From Rhizomys pruinosus (lineage: Eukaryota > Chordata > Mammalia > Rodentia > Spalacidae): a stretch of DNA of 64,000 bases. The stretch is from the NCBI GenBank assembly GCA_009823505.1, contig VZQC01000265.1, forward strand, positions 4,309,721 to 4,373,720, read 5' to 3'. Position numbers and translations under genes: made by a program. Under the pieces are notes generated by a model that saw only the letters and a program-made list of their open reading frames with translations, made no database searches and was not told the origin of the DNA. Below, one piece after another: positions 22,110 through 33,395 of this stretch. How positions within the stretch are numbered: the first letter of the stretch is position 1; each line of letters begins with the position of its first letter.

Positions 22110-24300
22110 CCCTCATCTGTGGATGCTAGCACCGATAACCCAGTTGTAAATATTTCTTGTGGAGAGGGATGCATATTAAAAGAACAACAACAGAAAGACT
22201 GCATCAGAAAACTGACTGAAATGGTGAGTCAGGAGGGGTGGGAGGGGCGGAAGAGGGACATGGTTCTATATTCGATTAATATATATTTAATTAACGTAAG
22301 TTCAACAAGTATCCAATTTTTCCCAGACTCTGCCTACAGGTTACATGGTGTTTTAGGACTTAGTAAAAGTAAATATGTGTATATTAAACAACATTGGTTT
22401 AAAGGTTCTGATAAAAATGGTAATGTACCTTAGTTAATTGGAAATATAAATTATTGTCGTCCACATTTGTTATACTTAAAATCTGTATAACAATAACTTT
22501 GGGATTGGCACTTACAAATGTTCTCTAAAATTTTTCTCTTGTACAGTATTATCTTGTAGCATTCTCTTTTACCTGTAGGATGATTTAACTTAAGAAATTA
22601 AGGTTGCTTCCCAAGTTAATGACTTAAAGTCACCCAAAACAGCTTGGGTGAATTTGATGAAATCTACACCTTGATTCCTGCCAATAGGTATGTGTACTAC
22701 AACTGCCTTTTTGAGACTCATGGGTCAAAAAACAAAAACCTAAAATAAAAAGGGGAGATACTTATATATATGAAATCTTTTTGTCAAAAACTTTGCAATT
22801 CAAAATTTAAAACTAACTACGGGAAAAGATTTTTATGTTCCCACAGGTCAATCATCACCAACTTAACAGCTGAGAAAGAAAAGATCCAGCTTTGCATTGT
22901 GTAGGATGTACCAGGAAGTGCCAGCAGAAAGGTTGGCCCATCTGAACACTGAAAGGAAGAAAAGCCTCAGACTGCTACAGGCATCAAACCCCTCTGTGGA
23001 TCCTACTTGTAACAACTATTTATAATGTGTCCTAATGAAACTTACTTTCTAGGTGCCACAAAGTTTTAATATGAGAGATTTTCTTACATCTCCTTCATAG
23101 ATCAAGGAGGAATATGATGATGAGGAGGTCATTCTCTAACTGTAAATTGGAGCCAACTGTTATAGAGATTACTCTTATAAAACTGGTAAAACTGCCTTCT
23201 TTAATTAACTAATAGACATAGGAGCTGTGAAAAGGATTATTCTCTATTCAGAACCAAATATAATACTAAAGTCTCCTTAAGCTGTGCACTTCAGCAAAAT
23301 ATATTAATACAGGAGAGCTCTGATATCAACAATGGATTATTCTACCAAGGAGATGTTGGCCAGGGGATCCAAGCCCCCCTCAAAAGGTAAAGGCTTCTTG
23401 TCTGTAAACTGGGATACCTGCAAGAAGAGAGGCGATAAGGCCCTGTTGTTGAAGATAGATGTAAGCATGGGAACGATTTATTGAGACCGCACTTACAAAT
23501 ATACAGTTGGTCTCTGGAATACCAGAGAGTGTTACCAAAGGCCACTAAACTAATAAAGCAAATATAGGTCTCCTTGAATCAAGCAAACCTCCTCCATCAG
23601 CACCAGCTACACTTCACCTGCCTGGTAATACTGTGCAGCAGAGGCAGCCATATGCCTGTATATCCCAAATCTAATTGGCTATTAGCTCTCTCCTTGGAGG
23701 AATAACCCATGGCTGATGCCACAAGCTTACATCCTCTAGTGGTTAGGAGATGTTATAAGCCACAGTAAGACCCTGTCATATTTTACAGAAAAAAATGTAA
23801 TTCATGGATTAACATACCATCCAAATATCTGTGTCTATACCGAAGTAACCTACCATAACAATTAGTACTGTTTATATACCTATATATCTAATTGCTTGTG
23901 CTTCATTAGTAGGATTGAAAGGTTATTCCTGGATGAACTGTCGGCCCATGAAAAGAAACAGCCAGAATTAACCAGAGTCAAAAACGACAGCTCCAGAGAA
24001 AGTAGACTGTTTTGCTTCTCGTCTACCCATGCCCCTTTTCTAAACCTAGGGAACAAACTGTGGAAGAGGGGGCATGGTAGAATGTAAGGGCTGTGACTGG
24101 GGTGAATGGTGAAACTACAGCAATATAGACTGGACACTTATTTAATCAACTTGAATGAACATACGAGCCCCCCAGCTGGATGGTGGGACCCTTGAACTGT
24201 GTGGGTTTGGGCACAACTGCTTGCAAAATGGTTTTACATAAAGGATGCTTGTACTCATAAATTATTACTTATTGTTAAAAAATGAAAAAAAAATAAATAA
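22110..24300 (+). other. 2.2-kb L1 3' UTR
   Basis: Non-coding part of the L1 at 19,590. The same sequence occurs at 46,880-47,477 (first part, forward), 61,266-62,852 (last part, reversed) and 33,396-33,984 (terminal part, reversed), which proves it is L1 3' UTR. The reversed copies extend about 170 bp further to a G-rich tract and a tail near aaatacacaaagcatcaata. This copy therefore ended early, at an internal A-rich stretch. Confidence 0.75.
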
Positions 24301-24454
24301 ATAAGCAAAAATAATTTAGAAATAAAGGACTGGAGCCTATATTAATATCTAGAATACACAAATTTTAAAAAAATCTAAACATTAAGAAAACAAGCAATCC
24401 AATTTAAAAAAATTGGGGTATGGAACTAAACAGAATTATCAAAAAAGAAGAAAT

Positions 24455-24680
24455 AGCTGGGCACAGTAGTGCACATCTTTAATCCCAGTATTTGGGAGGC
24501 AGAGGCAGGCAGATCTCTGAGTTCAAGGCCAGCCTAGTCTGCAAAGTGAGTTCCAGGACTTCTTGGGCTACAAGGAGACCTTGTCTCATAAAAAAAAATG
24601 GAAAGGAAAGGAAAGGAAAGGAAAGGAAAGGAAAGGAAAGGAAAGGAAGGAAGGAAGGAAGGAAGGAAAAAAAAAAAAAA
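24455..24680 (+). mobile_element. B1 SINE with expanded (GGAAA)n tail
   Basis: Forward B1 (gctgggcacagtagtgcaca, gggaggcagaggcaggcag). A target-site duplication of aaaaagaagaaata lies at 24,442-24,454 and 24,681-24,694. The tail holds about 9 GGAAA units, a few GGAA units and a poly(A) run. Confidence 0.93.
24600..24669. repeat. (GGAAA)n-(GGAA)n microsatellite
   Basis: A pentanucleotide array that grew from the B1 tail, followed by GGAA units. It creates a spurious lysine/glycine-rich open frame. Confidence 0.95.
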
Positions 24681-24832
24681 AAAAAGAAGAAATAAAAGTT
24701 TCTGTGAAATATTTCTTTAACTGTTCAACATCATTAACAATCAGGCAAATGCAAATTAAAAATAGTTTGAGATTTCATCTTATCATGGTCACAATAGGTA
24801 AAGCAATCTATTTAAATATGAAAAAAAAAACC

Positions 24833-25007
24833 TTGCCAGGCATGGTGGCTCATGCCTTTAATCCTAGCACTTGGAAGGCAGAGGCAGGTGGATCTCTGTG
24901 AGTTCAAGGCCAGCCTGGTCTACAGAGGGAGCTCCACGTCAGCTGGGACTAAAGGGAGACCCTGTCTCAAAAAGACCAAAAAATAAATAAAAAGAAAAAA
25001 AGCCTCA
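24833..25007 (+). mobile_element. B1 SINE
   Basis: gccaggcatggtggctcatg, caaggccagcctggtctaca and a tail of AAATAAATAAAAAG type. Inserted in the Lx-like L1. Confidence 0.94.
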
Positions 25008-26935
25008 AATACAAATAACAACAAATGCTGGTGAAGATTTTGGAAATGGAGAACACTTAGTCATTTTTTATTGGAGTGCAACCACTATGGAAATCAGCAT
25101 AGAAATTTCTCTATAAGCTAGAAATAGATAGGCCACATGATCCAGCTATAACACTCTTGGGAATTATACTCAGAGTACTCTATATACTACTATACTATAT
25201 ATCCTAGATACTTGCTTATTCATATTCATAGCCTCCATATTCACAATAGGCAGGGTATGATAACAGCTTTGATATCCACCAGCTGATGAATGGGTAGTGA
25301 GAATATGTGATATTTATCCAGGAATATTACCCAGCTTTTAAGGAAAATAAAATTATGAGGTTCACATGTAAATGGATGGAGCTGGAAGCAATCACTCTGA
25401 GTGAGGTAATTCAGGACCAAAGAGGCAAATGTTGCATATTTTCTCTCCTATGTACATGCTAGATTTGAATATTCAGAAGTGTGTGTTTAAATTGGAGTAC
25501 CCATTGAAGTCAGGAAATTAGTAAGGGGCCAAGGAGGAGCCTGAAGGGAGGGTGGATAGAATGCACAACATATGAAGGAAGAATGAGGAATAGAAGAACA
25601 AGAAGAATTAAATGACAGGGTTGTGGAGGGAGTATTGGGACAGATAACTAAGGCTGAAGACTCAGGACTAAGAAAACCCCACATGGAAATATACTAGTGT
25701 GAAAGCTTCCTAATTTATAGGCATATATAAAGAGTTTAAATGGAGCTACCCTATAATTGGTGGAGGGTCAATACCTGCCATAGACACTACAGGCTATCAA
25801 ATAAAAACCCCACTTCTCAGAACGGGTCATGTCTTGTGGAGATATTGTCAGTGTGGTTCTATAGACACCCAAACATTATAGGCTATTGTTGTTTCTCTAA
25901 ACTACCTATCAGAACTTGGCATCAAGTTTCTATTACTGTAGACACCATAGATATGAGTCATAGAACATGGAAAAATCAAGCTGGTACTGACCTGGAAGCT
26001 TCATCTCTACTGGTTAGTTTTCTGTACATAATAACAGGGGAGGGGGAGTAATTACACAGCTGTGAATGTTGTGAGACACAATAATAACTGGCTTGGCAAG
26101 ATAGGTCCATTGGTGTAAGAATGTCACGAATGTCACAGGAGTAACCAAACACTTTCTGATTGCATTTATGCTCTGCTCTACAAGACAGAACTCATACCTG
26201 ATATTAAGGAGGCAAAACCCCATGTCTAGGTAGGTCATAATCCTTAGGAGAGAATCTACTACTATTATTCTGCTAAATGGATGTAATATGAAGCAAACTC
26301 CTAAAAGTTATTGTTACAGTTTATTAGTGTATCTTTCAGCTCTGATAAAATTGACTTTTTTGTAGTAGATGGTAATTAACACAGAGACAAACAAGTGGTC
26401 AATGTGCAGAGAATGAGACTACAGGCTGCTCTGTGCTAAAGAGGCTTAGAGATCATCATGGTTGGGGGGTTTGGAAGACTGTGAGAGCCAGGGGAAGTGG
26501 ATGATTATAAAAAAAACAGTGTTTTCTAAAAACAATAGGGAATATCAACTCATTGTGTTTGTGAAAGCATGCACGACATCTAGCCAGCCAAAATCCCAGA
26601 TGAAGGCGGAAGATGGGCATGATATCCCACCTTTCGTTGAGGAGCTATTGGCAGTTTCTGACCACCAGGAAAGTCAGATTTCTTCAAGGATGCAGGGACT
26701 GGAAATCCCATCCATGATCCAGTAAATAGCCCTACACCTATGCATATAAATGTAGCACTTATTGGACACAGTGGGGTTTTTTAAAAGAACACATGAAATT
26801 TGGGGGAAATAGTGGTAGAGGGGCAAAAGGAGGAATTTGAAGGGAATTAATTGTGTGTTGGCTTGATCAAAACACACACACACACACATAAATGAAACTC
26901 TTAAACTCATATAATATATATATATATAAATTGTA

Positions 26936-27550
26936 AAATAAAAGGCCTACATGAATCATCACATTTATTTCCAATGAAGATATAGAACAAGAAGTAGAGA
27001 AGAGTTTTCCCTATATTTGTTCATGGCCCAAACACATAGCATAGTTTATGCAATCTTAACACCATCATTTTTTGTTGAAATGTAGAAATGTTCTCCATAC
27101 AGTCTTCATTGTCAAACATGCTAACAGTATCTCATATTGTGCTTTGTAAGAGCAATGTACATTTGCTTAAAATGTCATTGGTCTTTATAATATGTCATGT
27201 TGGAAGAATATAGATTCTCTCACGGCTGCAGTTCCCTGATATCATTTACAACTGTTTACTAGTTTCAGCACTACACATAGTTCAGCAGCCTACAAACCCC
27301 ACATGGATTCCAACTTCCACTGCCTAACACTGATACTCTGCTTTGTTGGCAGTGTCTATAAGTTCAAGTCTAACCCAAAGTATCCCGGAACATCTGAATG
27401 CTAGATTCATTTTTGGTCATTGTAATTGAATGTTAGCATTTTATAGCACAAAGTACGTACATCCTCCAATCTTGCTGTAAGTTGTAATACTTGAATTGTT
27501 TTTTTTTATTCAAAAACATGGGCATTGACATTTTTATTGTTTTTCTTTTC
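26936..27550. other. unassigned intergenic DNA
   Basis: No gene or clear repeat recognised. Confidence 0.4.
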
Positions 27551-27557
27551 TTGTACA

Positions 27558-28005
27558 TTCTAATAAAATACTTTTATTGATGTTTTGTGTATTCCATACA
27601 TCATTTTTCAGTTCAATTTAGACATATTCCCCTGACCTTGCCCCCCCTCCACCCGAGTTCATGCATTCTGCCATACATGTCCTGTATCTTTCTCTAGGTC
27701 TTTTAAAAGTTTTTCTCTACAGAGATTTATTGTTTTGGGCAGAATCTAACTGTATCAATCAGTTCTTTGAGCCAGTCCTATGTTTCTGTTGTTCCCTCCC
27801 ATTTGTATTGCTCCAAAATTTGCCTATATAAATGCCACATATGTAACAGAATTATGTCCCCCTAAAATTAACTTACCACTTATTTTCAGACATTGTACTT
27901 AACATATATGGGTGGAAGGTATGTATTCATATTTTAGAGTAATATAAAATTAAATGGAAAATGTGAATTCCTAAATATATTTCAGAATTAAAATACTTGC
28001 ATTCT
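27558..28005 (-). mobile_element. short L1 3' end with inversion
   Basis: 27,558-27,865 is the complement of an L1 3' end (tttattgatgttttgtgtat, catacatgtcctgtatcttt). At about 27,868 it turns into forward 3' UTR of the same subfamily (aacttaccacttattttcag, catattttagagtaatataa) to about 28,005. This is the same inverted layout as at 17,342. A clear target-site duplication was not found. Confidence 0.7.
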
Positions 28006-28009
28006 TAAA

Positions 28010-28549
28010 AATGTGATCTCTTTCAATATGTAACACACTTCTGCATCTTATATTGTGCCACCAGCATGGAAGAATGTTGATAGAACAATCTACTTCGTAT
28101 AAGAAATGTTCACCTTTCATCCAGCATGGTGGAAAGCTGACCCTTAGGTGTGTGCAATATAAGTGTATTACTCAGAGGCAAAAGAAGCATCAGTTGGTAG
28201 GGCTCACTGGTATTGTAATGGTTGTCAAAATCCTTGAAGAGGATTGGTAGCTCCTACCTCATGCATTTCATAGAATTCGCCATGGTGTTGGTCATTCTTG
28301 ATTCAGTATCTGAGGGCACACAGGGGAATGCATATTTGCATCAGATGATAGTATGGATAACGACTGATCACCTCGTCTATGTACGTAGCTTAAGCTGGTG
28401 GAATGGCAGTAGGGCACTGTTAGTCCATAGACTCAAACTTGTCATATATCCAGTGTGAGTGAAATTCTTCCCAATTCAACTTGTTAGTATCATTCTAGTG
28501 GATGAACTCGTTCTGCCTTATGAGAGAAAATTCACAATGGAACTTCAGA

Positions 28550-28553
<4 letters not shown>
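28010..28553. other. unassigned intergenic DNA
   Basis: Three short open frames lie here. None has a domain, and composition does not suggest coding. Confidence 0.4.

Positions 28554-28594
<41 letters not shown>
28554..28594. repeat. (TA)n microsatellite
   Basis: About 20 uninterrupted TA units. Confidence 0.97.
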
Positions 28595-28597
<3 letters not shown>

Positions 28598-28706
28598 ATT
28601 CAGAGTATCTCACATATGATATACTCCTAAAATTGGAGCCATGACTGAAGCAACCTCAAAAACACAAATCCCAAACAAGATGGTGAGGGAAAACAGACAG
28701 AGAGTG

Positions 28707-29099
28707 TGTGCTGAATAGCTTTAGGGTCAGCTTGACATGCCTGGGTGCAGGGAGCCTCAATTGGGGAATTCTCTTCATTGGACTTGCCTGTGGCCATGTC
28801 TGAAGGCCATTTTCTTGGTTGTTGAGTGATGTGGGAGGGCCCAGCCTACTGGACAGGTTGTTCTGCATTATATAAGAAAGCAGTTAGAGCATGGGCCAGA
28901 GGAGCAAGCCAATAAGTGGCATTTGTCCATGGCGTGTGCTTCAGCTCTTGGCTGCAGGTTCCTGCCCTGAGTCCATACCTTTGGATCCTTAAATGATGAA
29001 CTGTGATCTGGGAGATGTAAGAAAAATTAACCCTTTCTTCACCAAGTTGGTTTTGGTCAGAGCATTCTGTCACAGCCATTGAAAACAAACTAGATCACA
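28707..29099 (+). mobile_element. solo LTR with 5-bp target duplication
   Basis: A 393-bp unit beginning TGTGCTGAATAGC and ending AGATCACA, flanked by gagtg at 28,702-28,706 and 29,100-29,104. A TATA-like attatataagaaagcag lies at about 28,867. It is clearly related to the complement of 50,579-50,979 (shared tagctttag, gagcctcaattggg and aacaaacta blocks). TG...CA ends, a 5-bp duplication and no internal region make it a solo LTR of a rodent ERV family that I do not name. Confidence 0.85.
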
Positions 29100-29394
29100 G
29101 AGTGTTGTGCTATATAAAGCTTCTCACCATGGAGCTGATAGCAATCAGAAAAGCTAAAAGGGAACAAGGCATTTCTCTCCAGACCACACTTCCAGGGACC
29201 TACTTCTTCACCATAACCACTTCCAATAATGATGTTCTATTTTGGGTGCATCAGTGGATTCATCCATTGATTAGTGCATAGTCCTCAAGGTCTAGTCCTT
29301 CTTAGAAATCTACTTAATGCTAAGCAATACTTTACAACATGAGTGTGTGGGAGACATTTCACATTCAAAGCATAACAGCACCTTTTGCTTTATG

Positions 29395-29515
29395 TAAAGG
29401 TTAGCATCTGTCAGTATTGTTATTTTCATAATAACAAAAAAGACCAAGGGGTCAAATGACTTTGTCAGGGTCACACCACTAGGTGAATAGCAGGCTGAAA
29501 TTGGGTCTCAAAGAT
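29395..29515 (-). repeat. MIR relic, antisense
   Basis: The phrases aaatgactttgtcagggtca, caccactaggtgaatagcag and ctgaaattgggtctcaaag follow the complement of the MIR core in order. Ancient and diverged. Confidence 0.55.
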
Positions 29516-29687
29516 CCAAATATACGCCTTTGAAAAAAATAAGCAGTTACTATGAGTTTATTCATGCCATTTATGAAGGAAAATCTCTTGCAAACAGAAA
29601 GGTCTGTTGCATAATATAAGCTAAAAACAAAATAAAATGAACTTTAATTTGCTTATTAACCCTGTTATCCCTTTAAAGACAAGGTTT

Positions 29688-29903
29688 ATTTTAAAAAGTA
29701 TTTTATTATTTTTATTTTATATGTATGAATGTTTTGCCTGCATGTATGTAAATGCACCTATGTGGTGTAGTGCTCATGGAGGTCAGATCCCCTGGAACTG
29801 GAGTTCAGATGGTTATTAGTTGCCATGTTGGTACTGGGAATTGAACCTGGGTCCTCTGAAAGAGCATCCAGTGCTCTTAACTGCTGAGCCATCTCTCCAG
29901 CCC
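29688..29903 (-). mobile_element. B2/B3 SINE
   Basis: Complement of a B2/B3: tgtatgaatgttttgcctgc, cccctggaactggagttcag, gggaattgaacctgggtcct and gctcttaactgctgagccat. Flanked by caaggttt at 29,680-29,687 and 29,904-29,911. Confidence 0.9.
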
Positions 29904-29911
29904 CAAGGTTT

Positions 29912-30361
29912 CCTTCTGAAAAAAATATTTTTAGATATTTATTTATTTATATTCTGAAGCATTAGGAGAATTTTATTAGAGTTTATAAGAAAAACTTCGG
30001 GGGCAGGCAAGCTGTAAATCTTAGCAGCTTCCTGGAGAAGGCAAATGGTGGAGAAAAACTGAAAAATGCCATTTAAGCTGGCCTGGAGTCAGACACATGG
30101 CTGGAGGGAAGCTAGAAAATAGTCAGGAAACCCAAAATGTTGGGAAAGCCCAAGGCATTAGAGAAAGCATGCTTAGAAACAAGACTGAAAGTAGAGCAGG
30201 ATAGGCTACACTTCTATGAAGAATTGAGAAAAGCAGGCACTTATAAACCTGCATGTCTGAAGCCAGATTAGGAGAGCACTAGAGGAAGGAATTTGGGGAA
30301 AGAAAATGACCCAATCTCATTAAAAAAAAAAAACCCAAAAAACAACAAAAAATCATTATTT

Positions 30362-30365
<4 letters not shown>
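29912..30365. other. unassigned intergenic DNA
   Basis: No gene or clear repeat; an A-rich stretch at about 30,321-30,355 precedes the (TG)n. Confidence 0.4.

Positions 30366-30366
<1 letters not shown>

Positions 30367-30408
<42 letters not shown>
30367..30408. repeat. (TG)n microsatellite
   Basis: About 21 TG units next to the 3' side of a reversed B2/B3. Confidence 0.97.
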
Positions 30409-30571
30409 TGGTATACCATACACATGTGTATGCTTGCAGAGGCTGGAGGCAAGTGTCAGATCCTCTGGAGGTGGAATTACATGAGCTCAACTCCATGGGT
30501 GCTGGGAAATGAACTCAGGCACTCTGCAAGAGCAGGACCCAATTGTAACCACTGAGCCATCTCTCCAGCTC
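30409..30571 (-). mobile_element. old B2/B3 SINE
   Basis: Complement of a diverged B2/B3 head and body: gcttgcagaggctggaggca, tgctgggaaatgaactcagg, taaccactgagccatctctc and cagctc. Confidence 0.8.
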
Positions 30572-30584
30572 AAAGACAAGGTTT

Positions 30585-31368
30585 CTTAAAGAATATTCTG
30601 TGCATGTACTGCCCTTATCTCAGCTTCCTTTAGAGGTAAGTACTTTGGTGTTTCCCCTTTGCCCAGCTGGGGAGCATGGAGTTCAGAGGTTTTGTTTTTT
30701 TCTAAGTCTGACAACTTCGAGTGGTGGGGCTGAGTTTCTATCCAACTCTTTAACTCCAAACTCACAGTATTCCTACTAATTTGGCTTTAAATACATTAAT
30801 CTTACCAAATAACTTCTTATAATTTTCAAATTTAACTACTACTGATTACCATCCTTATAGTTTCTTCTGTTTTTTGACTCACATCCTGTTCATAGTGAGT
30901 TTCTATGGAGACATGACATATTATTGGTTTCTCTGTAGGACAGTGACCTGGTATATTTAAAAATGTTCTGGGTTTCTTAGCAACTCAACAAACAGTATCC
31001 ATCTTAGCTTCCATGATCTGTTCTTTTGCCAAAGTAAATGAAATCTGTATCATGGGTTAGCTTTGGAGGATGGTAATAGAGATTTTAGAGAAGAAATAGA
31101 GATTAAAAGCATTAAATACAGAATCCATTCTAGAAAATGTGTCCCCTCTCTGTTATGGCTTTAAATAAAGTATCTAGGAATGATGAAATATAAAATTAGG
31201 GGACTTGGAATTTCCAAAACTTCAAATCTACCCCCTTCTTTGCCATTTCAACACTGACTAGCACTAAGTCTCCATGAATCTTAGTTTTCTCAGACCTAAG
31301 TTAAGACTTCATAGACTTTTCTAGGAGAGTTGACCATGCATGTGAAAATTATGTGTGCACAATGATGT
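30585..31368. other. unassigned intergenic DNA, possible MIR trace
   Basis: No gene seen. Around 31,230-31,310 the phrases tgactagcactaagtctcc and cttagttttctcagacct loosely follow the MIR 3' half. Confidence 0.35.
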
Positions 31369-31380
31369 CCTGAATTATTA

Positions 31381-31624
31381 TTTTTTTTCCCTATTTTATT
31401 TATTTCTGTATGTGTATGAATGTACTGCCTGCATGCAAGTCTGTGCACCCGTGTCGTGCAACGCCGCGGAGGTCAGAAGAGGGTCTCGGATTCCCCTGGA
31501 GCTGGAGTTCTCCTGGAATTGGAGTTTCAGACGGCTCTCGGCCGCCATGTGGGTGCTGGGGATCGAACCCAGGTCCTCTGTAAGAGCAGTCGGTGCTCTT
31601 AACCGCTAGGCCATCTCTCCAGCC
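31381..31624 (-). mobile_element. young CpG-rich B2 SINE
   Basis: Reverse copy of the same subfamily as 1193 and 4844: tgcacccgtgtcgtgcaacg, ccgcggaggtcagaagaggg, two ggaattggagtt-type motifs, gggatcgaacccaggtcc and cttaaccgctaggccatctc. A 12-bp target-site duplication, cctgaattatta, lies at 31,369-31,380 and 31,625-31,636. Confidence 0.94.
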
Positions 31625-31636
31625 CCTGAATTATTA

Positions 31637-32358
31637 AGGCTCATTCTAACTCAGAGCTTCATTTATCACTTTGTTAATTATTTTTTTGCAATCTACCAGG
31701 AAATGATAGAAAAGGAGAAGATGAAGTGGACACAATGGAGACACTGGAGACCTCACCATTTGATTATGTCATGAAGGGTGTGAGATACATCAATCAAGTT
31801 TTTCAGTTAAAGGCACATGGACAGATATTGTACAAGGAAATGCGCGAAACTCAAGAGTGAGCCCCAAGGGGCTTCAGAAGAGGAGAGGGGCTAAAGCAAG
31901 AGTGACCAGAACAGCCTCAAGCATGCTTACACAGCTTAGAGAAACATCTAAGAGCCTTTGTGATCTCACTAGTTATTCCTTATGTGTCTTCATCTCTCTC
32001 TACTACTCAGACCTTCCTCCTTATAAGCGAACAGCAGAAACTGAAACCTACACTCTTGAACCTAAGTGCCTAAGGCCATTCTTTACTCTAGAATCTGTGA
32101 CCTGTAACTTCAGTTTTCTTGTCCATGAGATAAGGGTATTAATAAAATTCAATTCTGAGTGTTGAATAGGGCAGTAACTAAAACAAGGTGTGTTCTCAAA
32201 AGCATTAGCATTTGTTAAGAAGCACTATTGTTTGTTACTTTTTTGAGAACTTCATGCATAAATACTGTACACCATTTCCACCTCCTTGTATTAGCCTTCA
32301 GCTCTTCTGATGTCTTTCTCCCCTGACTTCCTCACAATTTTGAGACCTATTTTAAAAT

Positions 32359-32360
<2 letters not shown>
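31637..32360. other. unassigned intergenic DNA
   Basis: No supported gene. The frame at 31,857-32,165 has no recognisable domain. Around 32,095-32,165 the sequence (tgtgacctgtaacttcag, ttttcttgtccatgagataa) resembles an old MIR 3' half. Confidence 0.35.
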
Positions 32361-32361
<1 letters not shown>

Positions 32362-32407
<46 letters not shown>

Positions 32408-32446
32408 CCTCCCTCCCTCCCTCCCCCCTTCCTTCCCTCCCTCCTG
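32362..32446. repeat. (CT)n-(CCCT)n polypyrimidine tract
   Basis: About 20 CT units followed by CCCT units and a C/T-rich end. Confidence 0.96.
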
Positions 32447-32559
32447 AGTCCATTTACTAGTGCTCATAGGTATGTGTGTTTATGATTGGCCATTTGGAGT
32501 TTGTCTCATGCCTATTTACTTCAACATATGATTTCTCTCCTATCTGGAACCACCTTTGG

Positions 32560-32870
32560 TTTTGCTCCTGTGGCAATATTGTTCAAGGTTTGGCTCAGGC
32601 AACTCTCTGGAGAATCCTTTCCTGATACTGCCTCCCTTTGCCCCAGATTTGTTTCTTTAATATATTTTCATGGCTCTGTATACATCGATCATACTTTGTT
32701 TATTTACATCCTTCCTTGTTCTATTACAAAATGATCATATTCCAGCCCAGTCTGCATTGTTTATGTATTTGTCCACTTAAGTTTTATGAAGGAAAAGAGC
32801 AAGTCTGAGCTGTGTGCCCAGAATCAACCACAGTATAAGACAGATGCTTGCTGGTTTGCAGGGGCAAAGA
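32560..32870 (+). repeat. possible LINE2 3' relic
   Basis: The phrases gagaatcctttcctgatact, ttaagttttatgaaggaaaa and gtgcccagaatcaaccacag follow the layout of an ancient LINE2 3' end, with about 60-70 percent apparent similarity from memory. Confidence 0.4.
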
Positions 32871-33378
32871 AGGAATGTAGAAAGAAGAGGAAAGAGGTAA
32901 AGGAGGAAGAAAGAATCATAAAGAATGAGTATTTATATTGAGCAAATGACATAAGCACAAAGGGTAGAAAAGAGACTGGAGAGATTGGATAGCTGGTTTA
33001 CATAGCTTTGGGTAAAGTGGCAGAGACAGCAGTTAAGGGAGTCTGAGTCAAGACTGGCAATAACTTTCTAGAAGGGCTTCATTCAGCAGAGCAGAGTCTA
33101 TCTTTAAAGGGCCCAAAATTAGGGAAACAGGGCAGAGGTGCTACAGAAAACAATGCCTGCCTTCGACAGAGCTTCAATAGTTCAACATGCACTTTTAGCT
33201 ATGAAATAAACCTTTCCTTCTGAAGTATATTGTGGCCTCATAGAGCTTTAAAGGAATAATCTAATGCCTGCTGCTTTTGCAATTTTCATTAGTTTTCTGA
33301 AAAAAAAATATTTTAGTTGACAAGTCCGGAAGGATGATCCTGTTGCTGGGTAGAATTTCTTCCTGATGGCTGTGTGTC
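32871..33378. other. unassigned intergenic DNA
   Basis: No gene or clear repeat recognised. Confidence 0.4.
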
Positions 33379-33395
33379 TAAATGAGACATTTTCT

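Larger units (their letters stand above)
19590..24300 (+). mobile_element. L1 with long 3' UTR and two internal deletions
   Basis: Starts with a G-rich leader-like 5' UTR (gggggccattgtgagcctgt) to about 19,845. It then jumps at tgtgcaataaaactcaat into ORF2 just after the endonuclease region, so ORF1 and most of the endonuclease are missing. A second jump near 20,000 (gaactgaatgac joined to caagttggattc, sharing gac) removes about 0.9 kb present in the copies at 34.2 and 49.2 kb. The RT active-site FADD lies at about 20,408 and the C-terminal Cys motif near 21,700. ORF2 ends near 22,100, and a 3' UTR of about 2.2 kb runs to an A-rich tail at 24,270-24,300. Several frameshifts are present. Confidence 0.85.
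24305..26935 (+). mobile_element. Lx-like L1 3' half
   Basis: An older L1 reads from ORF2 (ggactggagcctatattaat, tggggtatggaactaaacag) with two B1 insertions at 24,455 and 24,833. It continues through the C-terminal ORF2 region (aaatgctggtgaagattttg, gatccagctataacactctt) and an Lx-type 3' UTR (aataaaaaccccacttctca, gtaataacaggggaggggga, gcagagaatgagactacagg, aatcccagatgaaggcggaa). It ends near 26,935 after a (CA)n and an AT run. Stops throughout. Confidence 0.85.

Noticed and set aside
31686..31860. Possible small exon (cagg then a short GA-rich frame)
   Set aside because: No partner exons, no recognisable protein and no codon pattern.
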